Shown here piece by piece: positions 19,856-27,833 of a stretch of DNA of 64,000 bases (position 1 is the first letter of the stretch; every line of letters starts with the position of its first letter). A model generated the notes under the pieces. It was not told where the DNA came from, did not search any database, and saw only the letters and a program-made list of their open reading frames with translations. The position numbers and the translations under genes are program-made. This DNA is from a virus: positions 1 to 64,000 of IMG/VR virus record IMGVR_UViG_3300042869_000676, one strand, 5' to 3'.

Positions 19856-19992
19856 ACTATAGCGAATTCTATAGTGGCGCGAGGAAATGATATAGCGTTG
19901 TATCAAAAATGATATAGCACTATATCAAAAAGTATATAGCGCTATATACACCCCCCGCCCTTATATAAAAAAGTATATAGCGAATTGTATAG
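19856..19992. promoter_or_regulatory. Array of five operator-like palindromes
   Basis: ACTATAG-cgaatt-CTATAGT (19856-19875), GATATAGCGTTGTATC (19889-19904), GATATAG-ca-CTATATC (19911-19926), GTATATAGCGCTATATAC (19932-19949, perfect) and a degenerate copy at 19973-19992. The centres are 31, 22, 22 and 42 bases apart, close to 3, 2, 2 and 4 helical turns. Confidence 0.8.
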
Positions 19993-20241
19993 GGCGCGGG
20001 GGGGGATGGTAATTCCTCACTCTACCATCAATTTAAACCATCTTAATTTAATTACCCCCAAGGCTATCTTTACTTATCTCACTTACATTTACTTGCTTTA
20101 CTTACCCTTGATTAGCTTATATATCTTACCTGTATATAAACATACCTAAAAGAAACACTATCCCCCCACCCTTTTCTGAGAAAATGAGAAAATATCTAAA
20201 AGAATAGGAACAAAAACTCACTTTCCGGGCGGGGGAGAATT

Positions 20242-20838
20242 TTACCTAGCCTTTGGCTTAATTCCTTCTTCTTCTAGCTGTTTATCATAGGCTAAAGAAA
20301 CGAGCATAGCTTCTTCATGTGTTTCAAAATAACCTAAATGTTTGCCGCATCTTTTAACACGGTATTTTTTAGATCCATCTTTAAACGTTAATATGAATAT
20401 TCCGTACTTATAATTTTTTAGTTTTTTATTGTTATTATTTTGCTTCATAGTAACTTCATATAAATTAGATATAGAGTTATTTAAGGGATTTTTATCTCTA
20501 TGATCTACAAGCATATTTATTTCAGGCCAACGCTTGTGATACATAGTATATAGCAAAGTATGAACATGGTGATTTTTTCTTTTAAACGAGGTCCTTTTGT
20601 ATCCGTTCCATATACTAGTAATCTCTTTGCCTGAATTTCTGTTAGTTAATGTGCCTTTTTCAAAATCAGCGATAAATGACTCCGACAAATCTTCTGGAGT
20701 TGGTCTATTTTTGTATTCAAAATAAAGCTTTACAAACTCGTCTATATCCATATGCTGGCTTCTTTTATAACGAAAAATCGCATCTTTTTCTTGAAAAGAC
20801 ATAGATAGCTCTTCTGGCTGTTGATTTTCTTGATTCAT
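20242..20838 (-). CDS. HNH homing-type endonuclease (HNH_3 plus AP2-like tail)
   Basis: 198 residues, minus strand. Residues about 92-133 carry the HNH_3 motif: HTLLYTMYHKRWPEINMLVDHRDKNPLNNSISNLYEVT, with catalytic D-H and two Asn. The C-terminus (YGIFILTFKDGSKKYRVKRCGKHLGYFETHEEA) has the strand pattern of an AP2-like DNA-binding domain, as in other phage HNH-AP2 endonucleases. Such genes spread by cutting and copying into related phages. Three bases from the next HNH gene. Confidence 0.85.
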   Translation of the reverse strand: MNQENQQPEELSMSFQEKDAIFRYKRSQHMDIDEFVKLYFEYKNRPTPEDLSESFIADFEKGTLTNRNSGKEITSIWNGYKRTSFKRKNHHVHTLLYTMYHKRWPEINMLVDHRDKNPLNNSISNLYEVTMKQNNNNKKLKNYKYGIFILTFKDGSKKYRVKRCGKHLGYFETHEEAMLVSLAYDKQLEEEGIKPKAR

Positions 20839-20841
20839 AAA

Positions 20842-21546
20842 TTAACCTTCGTTGAAAAATTCTCCGTGTAATTTTCGACCTATTTCATCTCGCCAAGCTT
20901 TAAGTATTTGAATTGTAGCTTCAACAAATTCTTTTTTAACAGTCATCGACTTGAAATATTTCTTCCCATTACAAGAAACACAAGCATCAACACGCACGCG
21001 ATCATCAGAAATAGAACGCACAAAAACACCTTTTACCCCTGATTTGTTACTTTCGTACAATGATTTGTTACTGGCGTTTTGAGAATTAGTACTTTCTCTT
21101 AGATTGCAAGGTCTATTATCTGTTTTATCTTCATTTATATGATCTACCTTATAGCCTTTTTTGGCCCAACGACCATTATGTAAACAAAAAATAATTTTAT
21201 TAAGAAAAACCGTAAAATAATAACCCTCAAATTTTATACTGGCTACTATATATCCCTGACGTTTTAAAAAGCCAACTTTATCACCAGCCTTTTTATTACC
21301 ACTGTTGTTTTTTAAAAACAAATTTCCATCTTCGTCATGATAATACATCTTAGCTAATTGTTCTGGAGAAATAACATCTTCAATCCTTTTTTTTGGCCCC
21401 TTATACTCCCAAACATCCATTGCATAGTTGAAGTTTTCTATTCCGCCGATTCTTTTTACTAAGAGTCTAATTTCAGCAAGCATTTCTGCCGTCACAATTA
21501 ACTCTTTTTTTTGATTTGTTTGTTTTGCTTTTTTAGTTAGCGCCAT
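20842..21546 (-). CDS. HNH homing-type endonuclease (HNH_3 plus AP2-like domain)
   Basis: 234 residues, minus strand. HNH_3 core: NKIIFCLHNGRWAKKGYKVDHINEDKTDNRPCNLRESTNSQNASNKS (about residues 115-161), with VDHIN and the final Asn. The SGVKGVFVRSISDDRVRVDACVSCNGKKYFKSMTVKKEFVEA part (about 168-209) resembles an AP2 DNA-binding domain (typically SGVKGVYW...). The N-terminus is basic and may contact DNA. Its neighbour at 20242 has the same layout but low identity, so this is a family pair rather than a fresh duplication. Confidence 0.88.
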   Translation of the reverse strand: MALTKKAKQTNQKKELIVTAEMLAEIRLLVKRIGGIENFNYAMDVWEYKGPKKRIEDVISPEQLAKMYYHDEDGNLFLKNNSGNKKAGDKVGFLKRQGYIVASIKFEGYYFTVFLNKIIFCLHNGRWAKKGYKVDHINEDKTDNRPCNLRESTNSQNASNKSLYESNKSGVKGVFVRSISDDRVRVDACVSCNGKKYFKSMTVKKEFVEATIQILKAWRDEIGRKLHGEFFNEG

Positions 21547-21555
21547 ATAAATACT

Positions 21556-22077
21556 TTACTTAACCTTTTCCGCTAAAAGCGCCAACAACTCATTAGAGAT
21601 ATCTTCTTTATCTACCGTATAATCAGGAAGAGTAGTAGAAGAGCCTGAATAATGGTCAAATTCGGAAACTTGAACGTAATTCAACGGCCCCAAATGCGCC
21701 AAATAGCGACATTTTTCTTCGTTATAGTCTTCTGGAAGGTTATCGAACAACCAAACAGCGCCCGGTTCAATTTGAGGAATTTTGCCAGTGCGCCCGCGAA
21801 TATCCTCACGAGAGTATATATCTTCGGCCTCAAATCCAAAGGAAAAGGCTTTGTTCATGGCAAGAGCATAGTCTCTTGTAGCTACTGTGAGCATAAAAAC
21901 CTTAGCCTTCTTACGAGCTTGCTCAAGAAACGCGACAGAACATTCTCTAACCTTCGTATTATAATGCTCTTTTGAGCTTAAAGTTATCTTTTGATAACCG
22001 GGCATAACTGATTTGGAGAATAATCCATAAGTATGGATTAATGTTTCATCTAAGTCAACGAATATGTATTTGTTCAT
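21556..22077 (-). CDS. HAD-superfamily phosphatase-like protein
   Basis: 173 residues, minus strand. The N-terminal FVDLDETLIHTYG (6-18) is HAD motif I (DxDxT, nucleophile Asp8). Motif II is the MLTVATRDYALAM strand (Thr/Ser role, about 62-74), and VWLFDNLPEDYNE (about 108-120) supplies the motif IV acidic residues. This resembles NLI-interacting-factor-like or short phage HAD phosphatases. Substrate unknown. Flanked by HNH endonucleases on both sides. Confidence 0.8.
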   Translation of the reverse strand: MNKYIFVDLDETLIHTYGLFSKSVMPGYQKITLSSKEHYNTKVRECSVAFLEQARKKAKVFMLTVATRDYALAMNKAFSFGFEAEDIYSREDIRGRTGKIPQIEPGAVWLFDNLPEDYNEEKCRYLAHLGPLNYVQVSEFDHYSGSSTTLPDYTVDKEDISNELLALLAEKVK

Positions 22078-22109
22078 GTTATGCCTTAATTAAAAATATT
22101 AAAAATAGC

Positions 22110-22646
22110 TCAATCAAAGTTGCTAATTTGAATCCCAAGTACAAGGTCATCCCCAGTACTATCCTGTTTTTCAGTGTTTTCATTAAATTTTGGTATTTTG
22201 TGTAGGTATGGTTCTAAATCAAATCTTCCAGCGTGAAATTCGGCGTGGCAGTTCTTGCATAATGGGGCGCATTTCTGTAGTTCTTTTATAAGTTCTTCAT
22301 CATCTAATTTTCTTCTACACTCTCCTATCTCAAACTTTTTCTCTGACGGGACAATGTGATGAAAGTCTATTGCTTCCGGAACAGAATGTCCGCATCTGAT
22401 ACATGCGCCGCCTAAATGGTTAATATAACTAATTTTTAAACATCTTGCTACATCTCTCCTCGTTTTTAAATTTCTATGTGGAGTTTTATCATGGCATTCT
22501 TTACAACTTCCCCTAAGACCAAATCGACCTGCCTTATTCACATAGAAATCAGAGAAAAGCTTAAGCAATTTACAAGCACGACAAGTTTTATGTGTTACAG
22601 TTTGATGCGTCACTAAAGTATCAACTATTGTATCAGTTTGCGTCAT
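22110..22646 (-). CDS. HNH endonuclease with N-terminal zinc ribbon
   Basis: 178 residues, minus strand. N-terminal C-x2-C (CRACKLLK) and C-x2-C (CKECH) form a zinc ribbon of the type found in phage HNH nucleases. The HNH core contains CIRCGHSV, DFHHIVPSEK and CAPLCKNCHAEFH (about residues 80-140). Overlaps by 14 bases the 3' end of the small membrane protein gene at 22633-22839. Third HNH nuclease of this minus-strand cluster. Confidence 0.88.
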   Translation of the reverse strand: MTQTDTIVDTLVTHQTVTHKTCRACKLLKLFSDFYVNKAGRFGLRGSCKECHDKTPHRNLKTRRDVARCLKISYINHLGGACIRCGHSVPEAIDFHHIVPSEKKFEIGECRRKLDDEELIKELQKCAPLCKNCHAEFHAGRFDLEPYLHKIPKFNENTEKQDSTGDDLVLGIQISNFD

Positions 22647-22839
22647 TCAAATCCTCTTCATAAGGTGGCTGAGAACCATTTTTAATATAAAAAAACAATT
22701 CTTTTAAGCCTTTAACAAAGTCACGCCCGGCTTCTTTAGAGTTAAAGGTCATTTGAATCAAGAATGTTAAGCCTCCCAGCACAATAAAGGCTGGGATAGC
22801 TAATAGCGCCCAAATTAATCTAAAAACTAAGCTTTTCAT
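22633..22839 (-). CDS. Small membrane protein
   Basis: 68 residues from ATG 22839 (an earlier start would lie inside the preceding gene). One strong membrane helix (about residues 5-28, VFRLIWALLAIPAFIVLGGLTFLI) with a charged soluble C-terminus ending in an acidic segment (PYEEDLNDAN). Function unknown; it lies one base after the gene at 22841-23440 and is probably co-transcribed with it. Confidence 0.65.
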   Translation of the reverse strand: MKSLVFRLIWALLAIPAFIVLGGLTFLIQMTFNSKEAGRDFVKGLKELFFYIKNGSQPPYEEDLNDAN

Positions 22840-22840
22840 T

Positions 22841-23440
22841 TTAGGTCCAAAACTTTTCGCGGTTTTTAACCACAAAGTCGCACAAAACTGTGTCGCATTC
22901 GTTAAGGTGTTTGTCCATTTCAATGTAAGCTGTGAAATTATCATTCTCTAAACTCAAAGCGTGATTGTGAATATCGTCTAAAAGCTTTTGCCGTCCACCT
23001 TTAGCGTAATCGTAAGCTTCTTTAAGTTGTTTAACGAATTGAATTTCCTTTTCAGTCTCTGAACAAATATGTTCAAGATATTTTTCTCTTTCAACTAGCT
23101 CAACAACGCAAGCAAGATGAAACAAAACAATAATTTCGACCATATCCATTTCTCCGCTCTTATCAAACACAGCGTTACGAAACTCTTTGCGTGGATGACG
23201 CAAGAAATTCTTGATTTTGCGCTTAATAAATCGGTAATTGGAACCAACTGAATAATAGCAATCATCATAAGTTTCTCTTAGGAAACGCTGAACAGGATAC
23301 TGAACGGACAAGTAAGCGTAATACTTGTCCCACTCTCTAAAACCTAGAGCGTATGGCGCAACGTACCACCCAGTAGGCCAAAACCATACTTTCTTTTCTG
23401 TTTTTTCTTTACCTTGTGAAATGTATTCTTCTGCTGTCAT
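22841..23440 (-). CDS. Uncharacterised protein
   Basis: 199 residues, minus strand. Trp/Tyr-rich N-terminus (VWFWPTGWYVAPYALGFREWDKYYAYLSVQYPVQ), then a strongly helical remainder (MVEIIVLFHLACVVELVEREKYLEHICSETEKEI) without a proper membrane helix. No family recognised. Co-directional with and 5 bases after the phosphoesterase gene at 23446-24081. Confidence 0.7.
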   Translation of the reverse strand: MTAEEYISQGKEKTEKKVWFWPTGWYVAPYALGFREWDKYYAYLSVQYPVQRFLRETYDDCYYSVGSNYRFIKRKIKNFLRHPRKEFRNAVFDKSGEMDMVEIIVLFHLACVVELVEREKYLEHICSETEKEIQFVKQLKEAYDYAKGGRQKLLDDIHNHALSLENDNFTAYIEMDKHLNECDTVLCDFVVKNREKFWT

Positions 23441-23445
23441 ATTAT

Positions 23446-24081
23446 TTAGAGTTCGATTGTTCTAGCAGTGTTAATTGGTTTGTATTGTTCAGTGCAGATA
23501 GCTGCATTAACAAACATAGTGTTGTTTTTAACTTCAATGCCGTAGCCATTGTGGATATGGCCAAAAACATGAAGCTTAAGTTTAAGGTTTTCAGTGATTG
23601 TAGTGAATAAGTTGGCGCATCCAACGTGAACATTGCCCGGAGCTTTGTCAAGAATACTCATAGGTGGACCATGAGTAATCAAAACATCAGTATTTTTTGG
23701 AATCAAGTTCCAATGTTCTTGAATAGCCAATCCGCGTTTGCGATTAAACGCCCAATCAAAGAATTCTGGTTGAACTGGCGATCCCCAAAAGTTTAAACCT
23801 TCAATTGTGACGCCTTCATCTTGAAGATAGTGAATGCCCGGCGGTATGATCGCGTTGATTTCAGAACGGCTTGCTTTTTCCATCCATTTATCATGATTAC
23901 CAGCGATAACAAGCTTGTATTTGTGCGGCAAAGAGCCGAACCATGCGAAAAACTCGACGCAATCAAAGTAATCGCCGCCATTACAAAAGTCTCCAGAGTG
24001 GATAATCATATCTCCATCTGGAATCTTACCTTTTAAATGACCGTGAAGTCCATGAGTGTCTGAAATACAAATAATTTTCAT
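23446..24081 (-). CDS. Calcineurin-like metallophosphoesterase
   Basis: 211 residues, minus strand. Complete set of motifs: SDTHG (7-11), SGDFCNGGDY (29-38), AGNHDKW (60-66), ITHGPP (about 135-140) and VFGHIHNGYG (about 175-184). The order and spacing suit small phosphoesterases related to the YfcE/MPP class. It differs from the phosphoesterase at 4678-5259 and is not a recent duplicate. Substrate unknown. Overlaps the next gene start by ATGA (24078-24081). Confidence 0.9.
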   Translation of the reverse strand: MKIICISDTHGLHGHLKGKIPDGDMIIHSGDFCNGGDYFDCVEFFAWFGSLPHKYKLVIAGNHDKWMEKASRSEINAIIPPGIHYLQDEGVTIEGLNFWGSPVQPEFFDWAFNRKRGLAIQEHWNLIPKNTDVLITHGPPMSILDKAPGNVHVGCANLFTTITENLKLKLHVFGHIHNGYGIEVKNNTMFVNAAICTEQYKPINTARTIEL

Positions 24082-24314
24082 ACGAATTCAACCATTTCTT
24101 TGTCGCCATCTACGATATACTTTAAAAATGTTTTATATTCTTCGCTAACGGTAGATTCAATACCGATTACATAAGCAGTCATTAAAATATCGGACAAGAG
24201 CTTCTCTTGCGTTTCCGTAGAGTAAGCTTTTAGCGCGTTAATGTGGCCTTCAAACTTTTTTGGAAGCTTTAACTTTGCTGGTTTTTTGTTTTTTAGATTT
24301 TTCTTTGGTTTCAT
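24078..24314 (-). CDS. Small basic protein
   Basis: 78 residues, minus strand. Very lysine-rich N-terminus (KPKKNLKNKKPAKLKLPKKF), then two short helices and an acidic end. Overlaps the previous gene (24250-24537) by 65 bases in another frame, and the phosphoesterase by ATGA. The lysine-rich start might be a low-complexity extension of a shorter product. Function unknown. Confidence 0.55.
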   Translation of the reverse strand: MKPKKNLKNKKPAKLKLPKKFEGHINALKAYSTETQEKLLSDILMTAYVIGIESTVSEEYKTFLKYIVDGDKEMVEFV

Positions 24315-24537
24315 TAGTTTCTACTCCATAATAATCACAAACTATGCGAAGAGCACCCGCGAGAGTGAGGTTGTATTCCAAATCCTCTGTTTCCCAACTT
24401 TCTAATTTCTTTTTAGACTGCAAAATTTTAACATTTTGCATTGTATTCTCATAATGCCATTTGAGGCTAGTTGATGTGAGACTATCGGCCAAATCTGCGC
24501 TAAAGAGAGGAATCTCTGAGAGAGTTTTTGAGTTCAT
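24250..24537 (-). CDS. Small uncharacterised protein
   Basis: 95 residues, minus strand, ATG 24537. An earlier in-frame start at 24606 would overlap the upstream gene more heavily. The middle is helical (TSTSLKWHYENTMQNVKILQSKKKLESW); the C-terminus is lysine-rich. Overlaps both neighbours (24500-24537 and 24250-24314), an unusually compressed arrangement for this window. Function unknown. Confidence 0.55.
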   Translation of the reverse strand: MNSKTLSEIPLFSADLADSLTSTSLKWHYENTMQNVKILQSKKKLESWETEDLEYNLTLAGALRIVCDYYGVETNETKEKSKKQKTSKVKASKKV

Positions 24538-24718
24538 AATTTTTAGAGTGGTCGGTTTTAAACCAAATGTCAAGACTTTGTGATAAGAAATCGTAAAATT
24601 CATCATCTTCTCGCACAGAATTAAAACGAATGTCTCGATTTGCGAGTTCTTGATACACCGCAGCAGTCATTGCAACGATGTCTCCTTTGTAGATTTCTTT
24701 GTTAGTTGTTAAGGTCAT
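24500..24718 (-). CDS. Small uncharacterised protein
   Basis: 72 residues, minus strand, start ATG 24718 overlapping the stop of the gene at 24715-25275 by ATGA. Mixed helical; no motif recognised. Member of a tightly overlapped minus-strand series. Function unknown. Confidence 0.6.
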   Translation of the reverse strand: MTLTTNKEIYKGDIVAMTAAVYQELANRDIRFNSVREDDEFYDFLSQSLDIWFKTDHSKNYELKNSLRDSSL

Positions 24719-25275
24719 GCGATTTTGTGAAAAAAGTTAGCGATTGCTGTAAAAAACTTATATTTGTAGCGAGAGAAATTGCGGTAAGTGAGAGTATAAA
24801 AAATATACTTATTGTACCAAAGATTATGGTTTTTAGCGATCTGCTCTTTCCATCTCTTCTCATTTTCTAGTCTCTCTTTGTTTGATTCTTTAGTGAATTT
24901 CGCCAAAACAATGCTATCGCAAACGCCGTGAGTGAAAGTAGCTTCGTAATCTACGGAGCAGTCCCAAAGATCAAGAACGTCTCGGTAATAAGTGTAGAAA
25001 ACGATCTTGCCGTGATGGTTAACTTGTTCAAGATACTCTCCGCTTCTTTCCATATGGCCGAAATCCCAAGGGCCAGATGGCTTTTCTGGCTCGACAAATT
25101 TATTCACTTCGTATTTTCGTACAAAGAGTTTTTTGCCTTGGATAATATAAGTTTCTAAGCAATTGATCAAATCTTTAGTTTGAAAATCGCCGTTATTAGA
25201 GTTTAGGCCAAGGCAAATCATTTCCTCTGAGTAAGGAAGAGTGTCGCTAACGATAATTGTGTCGAACATTCCCAT
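24715..25275 (-). CDS. Uncharacterised phage protein (MGMFDTI type)
   Basis: 186 residues, minus strand. The opening MGMFDTIIV and a following C/L-rich strand with FQTKDL resemble a widespread class of phage hypothetical proteins. The middle has several Tyr/Trp residues (IVFYTYYRDVLDLWDC) and a C-terminal aromatic basic helix. No catalytic motif recognised. Translationally coupled to the next gene by ATGA. Confidence 0.7.
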   Translation of the reverse strand: MGMFDTIIVSDTLPYSEEMICLGLNSNNGDFQTKDLINCLETYIIQGKKLFVRKYEVNKFVEPEKPSGPWDFGHMERSGEYLEQVNHHGKIVFYTYYRDVLDLWDCSVDYEATFTHGVCDSIVLAKFTKESNKERLENEKRWKEQIAKNHNLWYNKYIFYTLTYRNFSRYKYKFFTAIANFFHKIA

Positions 25276-25279
25276 AAAA

Positions 25280-25528
25280 TTATTTATTTGGTTTTAAAGT
25301 TTTGGAAACGAGGTATCCGTCTCCTGATGGAGTGAAATCAACACTATCTCCTTCATTAAGTCCAGCCTTTTTGAGCATTTTTTTTGGAATTACAATGAAG
25401 TAGCCGTCTTTGTCTTGAAGAACAGGCACTTGCACCTTATTTTTCTTTTTAAAAATATCATCAATTCTGTTTGCGAATTCGTCAGAAGAGATAGAAGATG
25501 GGCGACGTTTTGATCCTTTTCCGTTCAT
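25280..25528 (-). CDS. SpoVT/AbrB-type (MazE-like) DNA-binding protein
   Basis: 82 residues, minus strand. The C-terminal half (about residues 42-80, GYFIVIPKKMLKKAGLNEGDSVDFTPSGDGYLVSK) is the swapped-hairpin AbrB/MazE fold: IPKKML-KAGL-EGD-V is the core signature. The N-terminus is basic and Ser-rich, perhaps an additional DNA-contact arm. It is the first gene of the minus-strand unit and faces the late plus-strand unit across a 52-base divergent region, so it is well placed to regulate either. No toxin gene of the MazF type is seen next to it. Confidence 0.82.
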   Translation of the reverse strand: MNGKGSKRRPSSISSDEFANRIDDIFKKKNKVQVPVLQDKDGYFIVIPKKMLKKAGLNEGDSVDFTPSGDGYLVSKTLKPNK

Positions 25529-25565
25529 AAGTTATAGTAGTTCAAGAGGTGGTTTTTCCAGTTAA

Positions 25566-25576
25566 AGTGTAAAAAA
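25566..25576 (+). promoter_or_regulatory. GTGTAA-type promoter motif
   Basis: AGTGTAAAAAA, five bases before the ATG at 25581. It opens the plus-strand structural gene region. Confidence 0.5.
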
Positions 25577-25580
25577 TAGC

Positions 25581-25946
25581 ATGGAAGATCAGATGAATTC
25601 TTTTATTTCTCAAAATTCGGTACTTTTGGTAGCGGGCGTTGCTTCGTTGCTGTTTAAAGAATTTATCATCAACATTGTCAAGAGCATTATCTTTAAAATG
25701 ACATCTGGATTAAAAGAAGATGACGTTTTAATGTTTTGGGACGGCACAAAAAGCCCAGCGAGAATTGTGAGAATCGGCTTAATGTCAACAACTTTGTTTA
25801 TCTACGACGTAAACGAAGAAGGAATCATTACTGGCGGCAGTCGTCTTGTTATGCAGAACGTGAAACTGGAAAATGTCAAGTTCTTGAAACGGCTAGCAAT
25901 GATTGACGACGCTGATCTTAAACAGTTCAAAAAAAGTGTAAAATAA
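25581..25946 (+). CDS. Membrane-anchored small beta-domain protein
   Basis: 121 residues. N-terminal membrane helix (about residues 13-33, SVLLVAGVASLLFKEFIINIV), then a small beta-rich domain: DDVLMFWDGTKSPARIVRIGLMSTTLFIYDVNEEG (about 47-81), resembling the beta domain of mechanosensitive-channel-like or KOW proteins. The C-terminus is basic. It could hold a membrane-associated role, but no family is certain. The motif AGTGTAAAATA at its 3' end (25935-25945) may be the promoter of the next gene. Confidence 0.6.
   Translation: MEDQMNSFISQNSVLLVAGVASLLFKEFIINIVKSIIFKMTSGLKEDDVLMFWDGTKSPARIVRIGLMSTTLFIYDVNEEGIITGGSRLVMQNVKLENVKFLKRLAMIDDADLKQFKKSVK
25935..25945 (+). promoter_or_regulatory. 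GTGTAA-type promoter motif
   Basis: AGTGTAAAATA overlapping the stop codon of the previous gene and ending 5 bases before ATG 25951. Confidence 0.5.
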
Positions 25947-25950
25947 TCAG

Positions 25951-26739
25951 ATGCCTTACGTTACTTACGATAAAATCAGGGCGTATTTTACGAACGCTGA
26001 TAGCGCTACCGACAACATCTTGTACGCAACTAGTTTAAGCGCATCAAACACAACTAGTTTAAAAAGAGTTAGAAGAATTGGTCAGGAGATGGATTACTAC
26101 ATTCAAACTGGCCCAAAAAGTTCAAGTATTTCCGCAAATGTTCTTTTAGTTTCTGGAGAAATCAACAAAATCATCAATTTAACTGGAGATTCTGTTGGCG
26201 GATCAGCAATCAAAGTTCCAGATTACCAATTTAGTAAATGTTATTTAAAAAGTTTTTCCGCATCGTTTGAACCTTGGAAAGTTGCGTCTGCCGCTTTACA
26301 ATTCGACTCTTACGGATTAGCTAATGGCACAGGAGTTTACGCTTATACTGAACAGCAAGCTTCTTCTGAGGTTTTGCTCTCGCCTTTAAGAGCAACAACA
26401 ATTCAATTCTCTGCTCCAAGCTTTTCCACTACTCCAATCTCACAGTACGAGAATATTTCTTTCGATATTCAAGTTGATAGAGTTCCAAATTTTGTTATTG
26501 GCTCGGAATATCCCGAAAAAGTTAGCGTTTCTAAAGTTACAAAATCTTTGCAAGTAAACGGACTGTCCAATGCAGATTGGCTATCTGATTATCAACCAAA
26601 CACAACAGTAACCTGCACAATTACAATGTCGGACGCTACTGTTTTTTCGGTAGCTGGCGTTTTATCTAATCAAAGTCTCTCTGTTGATTCCAACGGAGTA
26701 GCTAAAGGAGGATTGCAGATTATTGAAGAGATGGTTTAA
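25951..26739 (+). CDS. Probable virion protein (tail-tube-like)
   Basis: 262 residues. Soluble, beta-rich and Ser/Thr-rich, without cysteine clusters or membrane helices. Segments such as DNILYATSLSASNTTSLKRVRRIGQEMDYYIQTG and SISANVLLVSGE, then CYLKSFSASFEPWKVASAALQFDSYG (about 90-115), suggest a tail-tube- or baseplate-hub-like beta barrel. I read a similar strand pattern in the protein at 58155-59276, but at low similarity. No family call is safe. Position just before PhoH and the packaging genes is unusual for a tube protein. Confidence 0.6.
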   Translation: MPYVTYDKIRAYFTNADSATDNILYATSLSASNTTSLKRVRRIGQEMDYYIQTGPKSSSISANVLLVSGEINKIINLTGDSVGGSAIKVPDYQFSKCYLKSFSASFEPWKVASAALQFDSYGLANGTGVYAYTEQQASSEVLLSPLRATTIQFSAPSFSTTPISQYENISFDIQVDRVPNFVIGSEYPEKVSVSKVTKSLQVNGLSNADWLSDYQPNTTVTCTITMSDATVFSVAGVLSNQSLSVDSNGVAKGGLQIIEEMV

Positions 26740-26745
26740 CACTTT

Positions 26746-27525
26746 ATGGCAAAAAAAGCCCCTAAGAACAAGAAAACTAAACCTGCGGGAATCACAATTC
26801 CGCAACTAAAACAAGAAATCAAATTTAAAGAAAGAAAATTTAAGTTTTCAGATAAGCAACAAGACTTATTAAAAATACTTTTAAACGAGCAGACCAAAAT
26901 CTCTTTCATCGCTGGACCAGCGGGAACATCAAAGACATTTATGGCTGTTTACGCAGCGTTAAACCTCATTAGCAACAATGACAAAGAAATCATTTACATT
27001 AGAACAATCGCAGAGAGCGGAGAGAAATCTCTAGGAGCACTGCCCGGAACAGTTGGCGACAAATTTGCGCCTTACTTGATTCCTCTTGAGGATAAAGTTC
27101 ACGAAATGATCGAAGCTACTGATGCTTACCGTCTTAAAGACGATGGTAGGCTTACCGCAATACCAGTTAACTTCCTAAGAGGCAGCACATTCACTGATAA
27201 AATCATTATTGCTGATGAAGTGCAAAACTTTACAGCTAAAGAGATTACAACTCTCTTAACTAGAATCGGAGAAGGTACAAAAATCTTTTTATGCGGAGAT
27301 TTTATGCAGTCCGACATTAAAGTTAAGAATGGTTTCCTTGATTTCTTTGAACTTTTCACTGGAGAAGACTGCATGGAAAAAGGAATCTATACTTTTGAGT
27401 TCTCTGAAGAAGATATTAAAAGAAGCGAAATCTTAAAATTTGTTGTAAAGAAGATTAACAATATTAATCTCCGTTATAGAATAAAAGATGAGCAGCGCAA
27501 CGTCAAAAACGTCTCAGTTGAATAG
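26746..27525 (+). CDS. phoH: PhoH-like ATPase
   Basis: 259 residues. Walker A GPAGTSKT (57-64), a PhoH-type GE-x-LGALPGT region (about 92-101) and Walker B IIIADE (153-158) are in the expected order, followed by LCGDFMQSD (about 185-193), typical of PhoH. PhoH-like proteins are RNA-directed NTPases common in marine and freshwater phages; their role in infection is not settled. Six bases after the previous gene, and the 3' end overlaps the next gene by 38 bases. Confidence 0.93.
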   Translation: MAKKAPKNKKTKPAGITIPQLKQEIKFKERKFKFSDKQQDLLKILLNEQTKISFIAGPAGTSKTFMAVYAALNLISNNDKEIIYIRTIAESGEKSLGALPGTVGDKFAPYLIPLEDKVHEMIEATDAYRLKDDGRLTAIPVNFLRGSTFTDKIIIADEVQNFTAKEITTLLTRIGEGTKIFLCGDFMQSDIKVKNGFLDFFELFTGEDCMEKGIYTFEFSEEDIKRSEILKFVVKKINNINLRYRIKDEQRNVKNVSVE

Positions 27526-27829
27526 TTGGGCAAATATTATTAAGGTATTTGGCGGAATTTTGATCGCCTGTACGTTGTACTACCTAAATACAACGTATGT
27601 AAAGAAGGATGATTTTAATCCTGTTGCTTTAGAGATGAAAGTTCAGGCAGAGCAAATGTCTTACGTTAATACAGAGGTAAAAAATATTTCTCGACGCCTT
27701 TCAAAGATAGTAGATGACGAAGGAAAGCCAGTTAATACAGACAAAATGGTTGAAATACAGAAAGATATTACTAAGATATTAGTAAAGCTGGAAAACCTTA
27801 ACGATAAGGTTGACCGCATATCTAAATAA
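27488..27829 (+). CDS. Small membrane-anchored coiled-coil protein
   Basis: 113 residues. N-terminal membrane helix (about 17-34, IIKVFGGILIACTLYYL), then a coiled coil (about 50-113, NPVALEMKVQAEQMSYVNTEVKNISRRLSKI...). Overlaps PhoH by 38 bases in another frame; the start ATG 27488 could be moved downstream but no better ATG lies before the membrane helix. Topology is spanin- or anchor-like. Function unknown. Confidence 0.6.
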   Translation: MSSATSKTSQLNSWANIIKVFGGILIACTLYYLNTTYVKKDDFNPVALEMKVQAEQMSYVNTEVKNISRRLSKIVDDEGKPVNTDKMVEIQKDITKILVKLENLNDKVDRISK

Positions 27830-27833
27830 TAAT

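Larger units (their letters stand above)
19709..20241. other. Gene-free regulatory region
   Basis: 533 bases without a credible gene. It contains a plus-strand TTGACA-N18-TAGGAT promoter (19817-19846), five tATAGCG-type palindromes (19856-19992), and a C/G-rich stretch near 20000. A 47-residue plus-strand frame from ATG 20006 has low-complexity hydrophobic content and no ribosome site; I do not call it. Confidence 0.6.

Noticed and set aside
19817-19992. Attachment site or integrase target for the palindrome array
   Set aside because: No integrase or tRNA is next to it; equal helical phasing and position over a promoter suit operators better.
20006-20149. 47-residue hydrophobic plus-strand ORF downstream of the palindromes
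   Set aside because: Low-complexity Leu/Tyr/Thr product, no ribosome site and no similar gene recognised; likely chance.
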